Assembly: GCA_037074705.1 (NCBI GenBank)
Contig: JAYJMR010000112.1
Location: 28,418 to 92,417, forward strand
Direction: 5' to 3'
Source of the DNA: Zhengitettix transpicula
Taxonomy: Eukaryota; Arthropoda; Insecta; Orthoptera; Tetrigidae
Length of the DNA: 64,000 bases
Shown in pieces: positions 1 through 13,500 of this stretch (the first letter of the stretch is position 1; each line of letters opens with the position of its first letter). Under the pieces are notes generated by a model. The model did no database searches and was not told the origin of the DNA. It saw only the letters and a program-made list of their open reading frames with translations. The position numbers and the translations under genes were made by a program.

Positions 1-157
1 AATGGATTAAGATTTTAGAAGTGCAGGTTTGAGTAATTTTTATAAAGAACGAGTCATTTATTATGAAATAAGACTTTGTTATTTGAAGATTCTTGGTTGG
101 TGAAATTCCAAACTTGTCGTCGAAACGTCGAAATATTACGATATATTAATTAATATT
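1..157. repeat. Reference monomer of the satellite (first full copy)
   Basis: This copy matches the array consensus and serves as the numbering frame. Six CpG dinucleotides are present (positions 50, 118, 121, 126, 129, 139), against about 2.4 expected from 13 C and 29 G, so CpG is over-represented. The commonest variable sites among copies are 4 (G/A), 25 (A/T), 33 (G/C), 43 (T/A), 53 (G/A) and the dinucleotide 138-139 (AC, AT, TT or GG). These sites identify the higher-order duplications. Strand is arbitrary because no transcript or gene orients it. Confidence 0.95.
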
Positions 158-690
158 AATGGATTAAGATTTTAGAAGTGCAGGTTTGAGTAATTTTTAT
201 AAAGAACGAGTCATTTATTATGAAATAAGACTTTGTTATTTGAAGATTCTTGGTTGGTGAAATTCCAAACTTGTCGTCGAAACGTCGAAATATTACGATA
301 TATTAATTAATATTAATGGATTAAGATTTTAGAAGTGCAGGTTTGAGTAATTTTTATAAAGAACGAGTCATTTATTATGAAATAAGACTTTGTTATTTGA
401 AGATTCTTGGTTGGTGAAATTCCAAACTTGTCGTCGAAACGTCGAAATATTACGATATATTAATTAATATTAATGGATTAAGATTTTAGAAGTGCAGGTT
501 TGAGTAATTTTTATAAAGAACGAGTCATTTATTATGAAATAAGACTTTGTTATTTGAAGATTCTTGGTTGGTGAAATTCCAAACTTGTCGTCGAAACGTC
601 GAAATATTACGATATATTAATTAATATTAATGGATTAAGATTTTAGAAGTGCAGGTTTGAGTAATTTTTATAAAGAACGAGTCATTTATT

Positions 691-3600
691 AAGAAATAAG
701 ACTTTGTTATTTGAAGATTCTTGGTTGGTGAAATTCCAAACTTGTCGTCGAAACGTCGAAATATTACGATATATTAATTAATATAATTAGATTAAGATTT
801 TAGAAATGCAGGTTTGAGTAATTTTTATAAAGAACTAGTCATTTATTATGAAATAAGACTTTGTTATTTGAAGATTCTTGGTTGGTGAAATTCCAAACTT
901 GTCGTCGAAACGTCGAAATATTACGATATATTAATTAATATTAATGGATTAAGATTTTAGAAGTGCAGGTTTGAGTAATTTTTATAAAGAACGAGTCATT
1001 TATTATGAAATAAGACTTTGTTATTTGAAGATTCTTGGTTGGTGAAATTCCAAACTTGTCGTCGAAACGTCGAAATATTACGTTATATTAATTAATATTA
1101 ATGGATTAAGATTTTAGAAGTGCAGGTTTGAGTAATTTTTATAAAGAACGAAACATTTATTATGAAATAAGACTTTGTTATTTGAAGATTCTTGGTTGGT
1201 GAAATTCAAAACTTGTCGTCGAAACGTCGAAATATTTTGATATATTAATTAATATTAATAGATTAAGATTTTAGAAGTGCAGGTTTGAGTAATTTTTATA
1301 AAGAACGAGTCATTTATTATGAAATAAGACTTTGTTATTTGAAGATTCTTGGTTGTTGAAATTCCAAACTTGTCGTCGAAACGTCGAAATATTGGGATAT
1401 ATTAATTAATATTAATGGAATAAGATTTTAGAAGTGCAGGTTTGAGTAATTTTTATAAAGAACGAGTCATTTATTATGAAATAAGACTTTGTTATTTGAA
1501 GATTCTTGGTTGGTGAAATTCAAAACTTGTCGTCGAAACGTCGAAATATTTTGATATATTAATTAATATTAATAGATTAAGATTTTAGAAGTGCAGGTTT
1601 GAGTAATTTTTATAAAGAACGAGTCATTTATTATGAAATAAGACTTTGTTATTTGAAGATTCTTGGTTGGTGAAATTCCAAACTTGTCGTCGAAACGTCG
1701 AAATATAACGATATATTAATTAATATTAATGGATTAAGATTTTAGAAGTGCAGGTTTGAGTAATTTTTATAAAGAACGAGTCATTTATTATGAAATAAGA
1801 CTTTGTTATTTGAAGATTCTTGGTTGGTGAAATTCAAAACTTGTCGTCGAAACGTCGAAATATTTTGATATATTAATTAATATTAATAGATTAAGATTTA
1901 AGAAGTGCAGGTTTGAGTAATTTTTATAAAGAACGAGTCATTTATTATGAAATAAGACTTTGTTATTTGAAGATTCTTGGTTGGTGAAATTCCAAACTTG
2001 TCGTCGAAACGTCGAAATATAACGATATATTAATTAATATTAATGGATTAAGATTTTAGAAGTGCAGGTTTGAGTAATTTTTATAAAGAACGAGTCATTT
2101 ATTATGAAATAAGACTTTGTTATTTGAAGATTCTTGGTTGGTGAAATTCCAAACTTGTCGTCGAAACGTCGAAATATTACGATATATTAATTAATATTAA
2201 TGGATTAAGATTTTAGAAGTGCTGGTTTGAGTAATTTTTATAAAGAACGAATCATTTATTATGAAATAAGACTTTGTTATTTGAAGATTCTTGGTTGGTG
2301 AAATTCCAAACTTGTCGTCGAAACGTCGAAATATTACGATATATTAATTAATATTAATGGATTAAGATTTTAGAAGTGCTGGTTTGAGTAATTTTTATAA
2401 AGAACTAGTCATTTATTATGAAATAAGACTTTGTTATTTGAAGATTCTTGGTTGGTGAAATTCCAAACTTGTAGTCGAAACGTCGAAATATTATGATATA
2501 TTAATTAATATTAATAGATTAAGATTTTAGAAGTGCAGGTCTGAGTAATTTTTATAAAGAACGAATCATTTATTATGAAATAAGACTTTGTTATTTGAAG
2601 ATTCTTGGTTGGTGAAATTCCAAACTTGTCGTCGAAACGTCGAAATATTACGATATATTAAATAATATTAATGGATTAAGATTTTAGAAGTGCAGGTTTG
2701 AGTAATTTTTATAAAGAACGAGTCATTTATTATGAAATAAGACTTTGTTATTTGAAGATTCTTGGTTGGTGAAATTCCAAACTTGTCGTCGAAACGTCGA
2801 AATATTACGATATATTAATTAATATTAATGGATTAAGATTTTAGAAGTGCAGGTTTGAGTAATTTTTATAAAGAACGAGTCATTTATTATGAAATAAGAC
2901 TTTGTTATTTGAAGATTCTTGGTTGGTGAAATTCCAAACTTGTCGTGGAAACGTCGAAATATTATGATATATTAATTAATATTAATATATTAAGATTTTA
3001 GAAGTGCAGGTTTGAGTAATTTTTATAAAGAACGAATCATTTATTATGAAATAAGACTTTGTTATTTGAAGATTCTTGGTTGGTGAAATTCCAAACTTGT
3101 CGTCGAAACGTCGAAATATTACGATATATTAAATAATATTAATGGATTAAGATTTTAGAAGTGCAGGTTTGAGTAATTTTTATAAAGAACGAGTCATTTA
3201 TTATGAAATAAGACTTTGTTATTTGAAGATTCTTGGTTGGTGAAATTCCAAACTTGTCGTCGAAACGTCGAAATATTACGATATATTAATTAATATTAAT
3301 GGATTAAGATTTTAGAAGTGCAGGTTTGAGTAATTTTTATAAAGAACGAGTCATTTATTATGAAATAAGACTTTGTTATTTGAAGATTCTTGGTTGGTGA
3401 AATTCCAAACTTGTCGTCGAAACGTCGAAATATTACGATATATTAATTAATATTAATGGATTAAGATTTTAGAAGTGCAGGTTTGAGTAATTTTTATAAA
3501 GAACGAGTCATTTATTAAGAAATAAGACTTTGTTATATGAAGATTCTTGGTTGGTGAAATTGCAAACTTGTCGTCGAAACGTCGAAATATTACGATATCT

Positions 3601-6600
3601 TAATTAATATTAATAGATTAAGATTTTAGTAATGCAGGTTTGAGTAATTTTTATAAAGAACTAGTCATTTATTATGAAATAAGACCTTGTTATTTGAAGA
3701 TTCTTGGTTGGTGAAATTCCAAACTTGTCGTCGAAACGTCGAAATATTACGATATATTAAATAATATTAATGGATTAAGATTTTAGAAGTGCAGGTTTGA
3801 GTAATTTTTATAAAGAACGAGTCATTTATTATGAAATAAGACTTTGTTATTTGAAGATTCTTGGTTGGTGAAATTCCAAACTTGTCGTCGAAACGTCGAA
3901 ATATTACGATTTATTAATTAATATTAATGGATTAAGATTTTAGAAGTGCAGGTCTGAGTAATTTTTATAAAGAACGAATCATTTATTATGAAATAAGACT
4001 TTGTTATTTGAAGATTCTTGGTTGGTGAAATTCCAAACTTGTCGTCGAAACGTCGAAATATTACGATATATTAAATAATATTAATGGATTAAGATTTTAG
4101 AAGTGCAGGTTTGAGTAATTTTTATAAAGAACGAGTCATTTATTATGAAATAAGACTTTGTTATTTGAAGATTCTTGGTTGGTGAAATTCCAAACTTGTC
4201 GTCGAAACGTCGAAATATTACGATATATTAATTAATATTAATGGATTAAGATTTTAGAAGTGCAGGTTTGAGTAATTTTTATAAAGAACGAGTCATTAAT
4301 TATGAAATAAGACTTTGTTATTTGAAGATTCTTGGTTGGTGAAATTCCAAACTTGTCGTCGAAACGTCGAAATATTATGATATATTAATTAATATTAATA
4401 TATTAAGATTTTAGAAGTGCAGGTTTGAGTAATTTTTATAAAGAACGAATCATTTATTATGAAATAAGACTTTGTTATTTGAAGATTCTTGGTTGGTGAA
4501 ATTCCAAACTTGTCGTCGAAACGTCGAAATATTAGGTTATATTAAATAATATTAATGGATTAAGATTTTAGAAGTGCAGGTTTGAGTAATTTTTATAAAG
4601 AACGAGTCATTTATTATGAAATAAGACTTTGTTATTTGAAGATTCTTGGTTGGTGAAATTCCAAACTTGTCGTCGAAACGTCGAAATATTACGATATATT
4701 AATTAATATTAATGGATTAAGATTTTAGAAGTGCAGGTTTGAGTAATTTTTATAAAGAACGAGTCATTTATTATGAAATAAGACTTTGTTATTTGAAGAT
4801 TCTTGGTTGGTGAAATTCCAAACTTGTCGTCGAAACGTCGAAATATTACGATATATTAATTAATATTAATGGATTAAGATTTTAGAAGTGCAGGTTTGAG
4901 TAATTTTTATAAAGAACGAGTCATTTATTAAGAAATAAGACTTTGTTATTTGAAGATTCTTGGTTGGTGAAATTCCAAACTTGTCGTCGAAACGTCGAAA
5001 TATTATGATATATTAATTAATATTAATAGATTAAGATTTTAGAAGTGCTGGTTTGAGTAATTTTTATAAAGAACGAGTCATTTATTATGAAATAAGACTT
5101 TGTTATTTGAAGATTCTTGGTTGTTGAAATTCCAAACTTGTCGTCGAAACGTCGAAATATTGGGATATATTAATTAATATTAATGGAATAAGATTTTAGA
5201 AGTGCAGGTTTGAGTAATTTTTATAAAGAACGAGTCATTTATTATGAAATAAGACTTTGTTATTTGAAGATTCTTGGTTGGTGAAATTCAAAACTTGTCG
5301 TCGAAACGTCGAAATATTTTGATATATTAATTAATATTAATAGATTAAGATTTTAGAAGTGCAGGTTTGAGTAATTTTTATAAAGAACGAGTCATTTATT
5401 ATGAAATAAGACTTTGTTATTTGAAGATTCTTGGTTGGTGAAATTCCAAACTTGTCGTCGAAACGTCGAAATATAACGATATATTAATTAATATTAATGG
5501 ATTAAGATTTTAGAAGTGCAGGTTTGAGTAATTTTTATAAAGAACGAGTCATTTATTATGAAATAAGACTTTGTTATTTGAAGATTCTTGGTTGGTGAAA
5601 TTCCAAACTTGTCGTCGAAACGTCTAAATATTACGATATATTAATTAATATTAATGGATTAAGATTTTAGAAGTGCTGGTTTGAGTAATTTTTATAAAGA
5701 ACGAATCATTTATTATGAAATAAGACTTTGTTATTTGAAGATTCTTGGTTGGTGAAATTCCAAACTTGTCGTCGAAACGTCGAAATATTACGATATATTA
5801 ATTAATATTAATGGATTAAGATTTTAGAAGTGCTGGTTTGAGTAATTTTTATAAAGAACGAGTCATTTATTATGAAATAAGACTTTGTTATTTGAAGATT
5901 CTTGGTTGGTGAAATTCCAAACTTGTCGTCGAAACGTCGAAATATTATGATATATTAATTAATATTAATAGATTAAGATTTTAGAAGTGCAGGTCTGAGT
6001 AATTTTTATAAAGAACGAATCATTTATTATGAAATAAGACTTTGTTATTTGAAGATTCTTGGTTGGTGAAATTCCAAACTTGTCGTCGAAACGTCGAAAT
6101 ATTACGATATATTAAATAATATTAATGGATTAAGATTTTAGAAGTGCAGGTTTGAGTAATTTTTATAAAGAACGAGTCATTTATTATGAAATAAGACTTT
6201 GTTATTTGAAGATTCTTGGTTGGTGAAATTCCAAACTTGTCGTCGAAACGTCGAAATATTATGATATATTAATTAATATTAATATATTAAGATTTTAGAA
6301 GTGCAGGTTTGAGTAATTTTTATAAAGAACGAATCATTTATTATGAAATAAGACTTTGTTATTTAAAGGTTCTTGGTTGGTGAAATTCCAAACTTGTCGT
6401 CGAAACGTCGAAATATTACGATATATTAAATAATATTAATGGATTAAGATTTTAGAAGTGCAGGTTTGAGTAATTTTTATAAAGAACGAGTCATTTATTA
6501 TGAAATAAGACTTTGTTATTTGAAGATTCTTGGTTGGTGAAATTCCAAACTTGTCGTCGAAACGTCGAAATATTACGATATATTAATTAATATTAATGGA

Positions 6601-6958
6601 TTAAGATTTTAGAAGTGCAGGTTTGAGTAATTTTTATAAAGAACGAGTCATTTATTATGAAATAAGACTTTGTTATTTGAAGATTCTTGGTTGGTGAAAT
6701 TCCAAACTTGTCGTCGAAACGTCGAAATATTACGATATATTAATTAATATTAATGGATTAAGATTTTAGAAGTGCAGGTTTGAGTAATTTTTATAAAGAA
6801 CGAGTCATTTATTAAGAAATAAGACTTTGTTATTTGAAGATTCTTGGTTGGTAAAATTCAAAACTTGTCGTCGAAACGTCGAAATATTACGATATATTAA
6901 TTAATATTAATAGATTAAGATTTTAGAAATGCAGGTTTGAGTAATTTTTATAAAGAAC
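691..6958. repeat. Higher-order duplications, left sub-array (18-, 21-, 22- and 24-monomer offsets)
   Basis: Rare variants recur at exact monomer multiples. A monomer with AAGAAATAAG followed by one with AACTAG sits at 691/835, 3,517/3,661 and 6,814/6,958, giving offsets of 2,826 bp (18 monomers) and 3,297 bp (21). The GGG variant at 1,394 recurs at 5,162, and ATAACG at 1,707 recurs at 5,475, both 3,768 bp (24). The TCTGAG variant at 2,541 recurs at 5,995 (3,454 bp, 22), and AATATATT at 2,984 recurs at 6,281 (3,297 bp, 21). The stepwise fall 24, 22, 21 means single or paired monomers were gained or lost within one copy after duplication. Such structure is the expected product of unequal exchange between misaligned copies. 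Confidence 0.85.
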
Positions 6959-9900
6959 TAGTCATTTATTATGAAATAAGACTTTGTTATTTGAAGATTC
7001 TTGGTTGGTGAAATTCCAAACTTGTCGTCGAAACGTCGAAATATTACGATATATTAATTAATATTAATGGATTAAGATTTTAGAAGTGCAGGTTTGAGTA
7101 ATTTTTATAAAGAACGAGTCATTTATTATGAAATAAGACTTTGTTATTTGAAGATTCTTGGTTGGTGAAATTCCAAACTTGTCGTCGAAACGTCGAAATA
7201 TTATGATATATTAATTAATATTAATAGATTAAGATTTTAGAAGTGCTGGTTTGAGTAATTTTTATAAAGAACGAGTCATTTATTATGAAATAAGACTTTG
7301 TTATTTGAAGATTCTTGGTTGGTGAAATTCCAAACTTGTCGTCGAAACGTCGAAATATTGGGATATATTAATTAATATTAATGGAATAAGATTTTAGAAG
7401 TGCAGGTTTGAGTAATTTTTATAAAGAACGAGTCATTTATTATGAAATAAGACTTTGTTATTTGAAGATTCTTGGTTGGTGAAATTCAAAACTTGTCGTC
7501 GAAACGTCGAAATATTTTGACATATTAATTAATATTAATAGATTAAGATTTTAGAAGTGCAGGTTTGAGTAATTTTTATAAAGAACGAGTCATTTATTAT
7601 GAAATAAGACTTTGTTATTTGAAGATTCTTGGTTGGTGAAATTCCAAACTTGTCGTCGAAACGTCGAAATATTACGATATATTAATTAATATTAATGGAT
7701 TAAGATTTTAGAAGTGCAGGTTTGAAGAATTTTTATAAAGAACGAGTCATTTATTATGAAATAAGACTTTGTTATTTGAAGATTCTTGGTTGGTGAAATT
7801 CCAAACTTGTCGTCGAAACGTCGAAATATTACGATATATTAATTAATATTAATGGATTAAGATTTAAGAAGTGCAGGTTTGAGTAATTTTTATAAAGAAC
7901 GAGTCATTTATTATGAAATAAGACTTGGTTATTTGAAGATTCTTGGTTGGTGAAATTCCAAACTTGTCGTCGAAACGTCGAAATATTATGATATATTAAT
8001 TAATATTAATAAATTAAGATTTTAGAAGTGCAGGTTTGAGTAATTTTTATAAAGAACGAATCATTTATTATGAAATAAGACTTTGTTATTTGAAGATTCT
8101 TGGTTGGTGAAATTCCAAACTTGTCGTCGAAACGTCGAAATATTATGATATATTAATTAGTATTAATAGATTTAAAATTTTAGAAGTGCTGGTTTGAGTA
8201 ATTTTTATAAAGAACGAGTCATTTATTATGAAATAAGACTTTGTTATTTGAAGATTCTTGGTTGGTGAAATTCCAAACTTGTCGTCTAAACGTCGAAATA
8301 TTGGGATATATTAATTAATATTAATGGAATAAGATTTTAGAAGTGCAGGTTTGAGTAATTTTTATAAAGAACGAGTCATTTATTATGAAATAAGACTTTG
8401 TTATTTGAAGATTCTTGGTTGGTGAAATTCCAAACTTGTCGTCGAAACGTCGAAATATTTTGATATATTAATTAATATTAATAGATTAAGATTTTAGAAG
8501 TCCAGGTTTGAGTAATATTTATAAAGAACGAGTCATTTATTATGAAATAAGACTTTGTTATTTGAAGATTCTTGGTTGGTGAAATTCCAAACTTGTCGTC
8601 GAAACGTCGAAATATTACGATATAGTAATTAATATTAATGGATTAAGATTTTAGAAGTGCAGGTTTGAGTAATTTTTATAAAGAACGAGTCATTTATTAT
8701 GAAATAAGATTTTGTTAGTTGAAGATTCTTGGTTGGTGAAATTCCAAACTTGTCGTCGAAACGTCGAAATATTGGGATATATTAATTAATATTAATAGAT
8801 TAAGATTTTAGAAGTGCTGGTTTGAGTAATTTTTATAAACAACGAGTCATTTATTATGAAATAAGACTTTGTTATTTGAAGATTCTTGGTTGGTGAAATT
8901 CCAAACTTGTCGTCGAAACGTCGAAATATTACGATATATTAATTAATATTAATGGATTAAGATTTTAGAAGTGCTGGTTTGAGTAATTTTTATAAAGAAC
9001 GAGTCATTTATTATGAAATAAGACTTTGTTATTTGAAGATTCTTGGTTGGTGAAATTCCAAACTTGTCGTCGAAACGTCGAAATATTACGATATATTAAT
9101 TAATATTAATGGATTAAGATTTTAGAAGTGCAGGTTTGAGTAATTTTTATAAAGAACGAGTCATTTATTATGAAATAAGACTTTGTTATTTGAAGATTCT
9201 TGGTGGGTGAAATTCCAAACTTGTCGTCGAAACGTCGAAATATTACGATATATTAATTAATATTAATGGATTAAGATTTTAGAAGTGCAGGTTTGAGTAA
9301 TTTTTATAAAGAACGAGTCATTTATTATGAAATAAGACTTTGTTATTTGAAGATTCTTGGTTGGTGAAATTCCAAACTTGTCGTCGAAACGTCGAAATAT
9401 TACGATATATTAATTAATATTAATGGATTAAGATTTTTGAAGTGCTGGTTTGAGTAATTTTTATAAAGAACGAATCATTTATTATGAAATAAGACTTTGT
9501 TATTTGAAGATTCTTGGTTGGTGAAATTCCAAACTTGTCGTCGAAACGTCGAAATATTACGATATATTAATTAATATTAATGGATTAAGATATAAGAAGT
9601 GCAGGTTTGAGTAATTTTTATAAAGAACGAGTCATTTATTATGAAATAAGACTTTGTTATTTGAAGATTCTTGGTTGGTGAAATTCCAAACTTGTCGTCG
9701 CAACGTCTAAATATTACGATATATTAATTAATATTAATAGATTAAGATTTTAGAAGTGCAGGTTTGAGTAATTTTTATAAAGAACGAGTCATTTATTATG
9801 AAATAAGACTTTGTTATTTGAAGATTCTTGGTTGGTGAAATTCCAAACTTGTCGTCGAAACGTCGAAATATTACGATATATTAATTAATATTAATGGATT

Positions 9901-10584
9901 AAGATTTTTGAAGTGCAGGTTTGAGTAATTTTTATAAAGAACGAGTCATTTATTATGAAATAAGACTTTGTTATTTGAAGATTCTTGGTTGGTGAAATTC
10001 CAAACTTGTCGTCGAAACGTCGAAATATTACGATATATTAATTAATATTAATAGATTAAGATTTTAGAAGTGCAGGTTTGACTAATTTTTAAAAAGAACG
10101 AGTCATTTATTCTGAAATAAGACTTTGTTATTTGAAGATTCTTGGTTGGTGAAATTCCAAACTTGTCGTCGAAACGTCGAAATATTACGATATATTAATT
10201 AATATTAATGGATTAAGATTTTAGAAGTGCAGGTTTGACTAATTTTTAAAAAGAACGAGTCATTTATTATGAAATAAGACTTTGTAATTTGAAGATTCTT
10301 GGTTGGTGAAATTCCAAACTTGTCGTCGAAACGTCGAAATATTACGATATATTAATTAATATTAATAGATTAAGATTTTAGAAGTGCAGGTTTGAGTAAT
10401 TTTTATAAAGAACGAGTCATTTATTATGAAATAAGACTTTGTTATTTGAAGATTCTTGGTTGGTGAAATTCCAAACTTGTCGTCGAAACGTCGAAATATT
10501 ACGATATATTAATTAATATTAATGGATTAAGATTTTAGAAGTGCAGGTTTGAGTAATTTTTATAAAGAACGAGTCATTTATTAT

Positions 10585-13500
10585 GGAATAAGACTTTGTT
10601 ATTTGAAGATTCTTGGTTGGTGAAATTCCAAACTTGTCGTCGAAACGTCGAAATATTACGATATATTAATTAATATTAATGGATTAAGATTTTAGAAGTG
10701 CAGGTTTGAGTAATTTTTATAAAGAACGAGTCATTTATTATGAAATAAGACTTTGTTATTTGAAGATTCTTGGTTGGTGAAATTCCAAACTTGTCGTCGA
10801 AACGTCGAAATATTACGATATATTAATTAATATTAATGGATTAAGATTTTAGAAGTGCAGGTTTGAGTAATTTTTATAAAGAACGAGTCATTTATTATGA
10901 AATAAGACTTTGTTATTTGAAGATTCTTGGTTGGTGAAATTCCAAACTTGTCGTCGAAACGTCGAAATATTACGATATATTAATTAATATTAATGGATTA
11001 AGATTTTAGAAGTGCTGGTTTGAGTAATTTTTATAAAGAACGAGTCATTTATTATGAAATAAGACTTTGTTATTTGAAGATTCTTGGTTGGTGAAATTCC
11101 AAACTTGTCGTCGAAACGTCGAAATATTACGATATATTAATTAATATTAATGGATTAAGATTTTAGAAGTGCAGGTTTGAGTAATTTTTATAAAGAACGA
11201 GTCATTTATTATGAAATAAGACTTTGTTATTTGAAGATTCTTGGTTGGTGACATTCCAAACTTGTCGTCGAAACGTCGAAATATTACGATATATTAATTA
11301 ATATTAATAGATTAAGATTTTAGAAGTGCAGGTTTGACTAATTTTTTAAAAGAAAGAGTCATTTATTATGAAATAAGACTTTGTTATTTGAAGATTCTTG
11401 GTTGGTGAAATTCCAAACTTGTCGTCCTAACGTCGAAATATTTTGATATATTAATTAATATTAATAGATTAAGATTTTAGAAGTGCTGGTTTGAGTAATT
11501 TTTATAAACAACGAGTCATTTATTATGAAATAAGACTTTGTTATTTGAAGATTCTTGGTTGGTGAAATTCCAAACTTGTCGTCGAAACGTCGAAATATTA
11601 TGATATATTAATTAATATTAATAGAAAAGATTTTAAAAGTGCAAGTTTGACTAATTTTTATAAAGAACGAGTAATTTATTATGAAATAAGACTTTGTTAT
11701 TTGAAGATTCTTGGTTGGTGAAATTCCAAACTTGTCGTCGAAACGTCGAAATATTACGATATATTAATTAATATTAATGGATTAAGATTTTAGAAGTGCA
11801 GGTTTGAGTAATTTTGATAAAGAACGAGTCATTTATTATGAAATAAGACTTTGTTATTTGAAGATTCTTGGTTGGTGAAATTCCAAACTTGTCGTCGAAA
11901 CGTTGAAATATTATGATATATTAATTAATATTAATAGATTAAGATTTTAAAAGTGCAGGTTTGACTAATTTTTATAAAGAACGAGTCATTTATTATGAAA
12001 TAAGACTTTGTTATTTGAAGATTCTTGGTTGGTGAAATTCCAAACTTGTCGTCGAAACGTCGAAATATTTTGATATATTAATTAATATTAATGGATTAAG
12101 ATTTTAGAAGTGCAGGTTTGAGTAATTTTTATAAAGAACGAGTCATTTATTATGAAATAAGTCTTTGTTATTTAAAGATTCTTGGTTGGTGAAATTCCAA
12201 ACTTGATGTCGAAACGTCGAAATATTATGATATATTAATTAGTATTAATGGATTAAGATTTTAGAAGTGCTGGTTTGAGTAATTTTTATAAAGAACGAGT
12301 CATTTATTATGAAATAAGACTTTGTTATTTGAAGATTCTTGGTTGGTGAAATTCCAAACTTGTCGTCGAAACGTCGAAATATTGGGATATATTAATTAAT
12401 ATTAATAGATTAAGATTTTAAAAGTGCAGGTTTGACTAATTTTTATAAAGAACGAGTCATTTATTATGAAATAAGACTTTGTTATTTGAAGATTCTTGGT
12501 TGGTGAAATTCCAAACTTGTCGTCGAAACGTCGAAATATTATGATATATTAATTAATATTAATAGAAAAGATTTTAAAAGTGCAGGTTTGACTAATTTTT
12601 ATAAAGAACGAGTCATTTATTATGAAATAAGACTTTGTTATTTGAAGATTCTTGGTTGGTGAAATTCCAAACTTGTCGTCGAAACGTCGAAATATTACGA
12701 TATATTAATTAATATTAATGGATTAAGATTTTAGAAGTGCAGGTTTGAGTAATTTTAATAAAGAACGAGTCATTTATTATGAAATAAGACTTTGTTATTT
12801 GAAGATTCTTGGTTGGTGAAATTCCAAATTTGTCGTCGAAACGTCGAAATATTACGATATATTAATTAATATTAATGGATAAAGATTTTAGAAGTGCAGG
12901 TTTGAGTAATTTTTATAAAGAACGAGTCATTTATTATGGAATAAGACTTTGTTATTTGAAGATTCTTGGTTGGTGAAATTCCAAACTTGTCGTCGAAACG
13001 TCGAAATATTACGATATATTAATTAATATTAATGGATTAAGATTTTAGAAGTGCAGGTTTGAGTAATTTTTATAAAGAACGAGTCATTTATTATGAAATA
13101 AGACTTTGTTATTTGAAGATTCTTGGTTGGTGAAATTCCAAACTTGTCGTCGAAACGTCGAAATATTACGATATATTAATTAATATTAATGGATTAAGAT
13201 TTTAGAAGTGAAGGTTTGAGTAATTTTTATAAAGAACGAGTCATTTATTATGAAATAAGACTTTGTTATTTGAAGATTCTTGGTTGGTGAAATTCCAAAC
13301 TTGTCGTCGAAACGTCGAAATATTACGATATATTAATTAATATTAATGGATTAAGATTTTAGAAGTGCTGGTTTGAGTAATTTTTATAAAGAACGAGTCA
13401 TTTATTATGAAATAAGACTTTGTTATTTGAAGATTCTTGGTTGGTGAAATTCCAAACTTGTCGTCGAAACGTCGAAATATTACGATATATTAATTAATAT

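Noticed and set aside
85..140. Hammerhead ribozyme in the satellite (GAAACGTC resembles the 3' part of known satellite ribozymes)
   Set aside because: There is no CTGATGA core; the nearest is TTGGTGA with two changes. The stem after GAAA would need ACG followed by T, but the consensus has ACGA. A covariance-model search would settle it.
100..140. CENP-B box in the satellite monomer
   Set aside because: TTTCGACGACAAG on the reverse strand has the first TTCG but not the required A and CGGG at their positions.
1..157. The monomer as an ancient dimer of ~78 bp, given AAGATT at positions 9 and 86
   Set aside because: Beyond AAGATT the two halves do not align convincingly.
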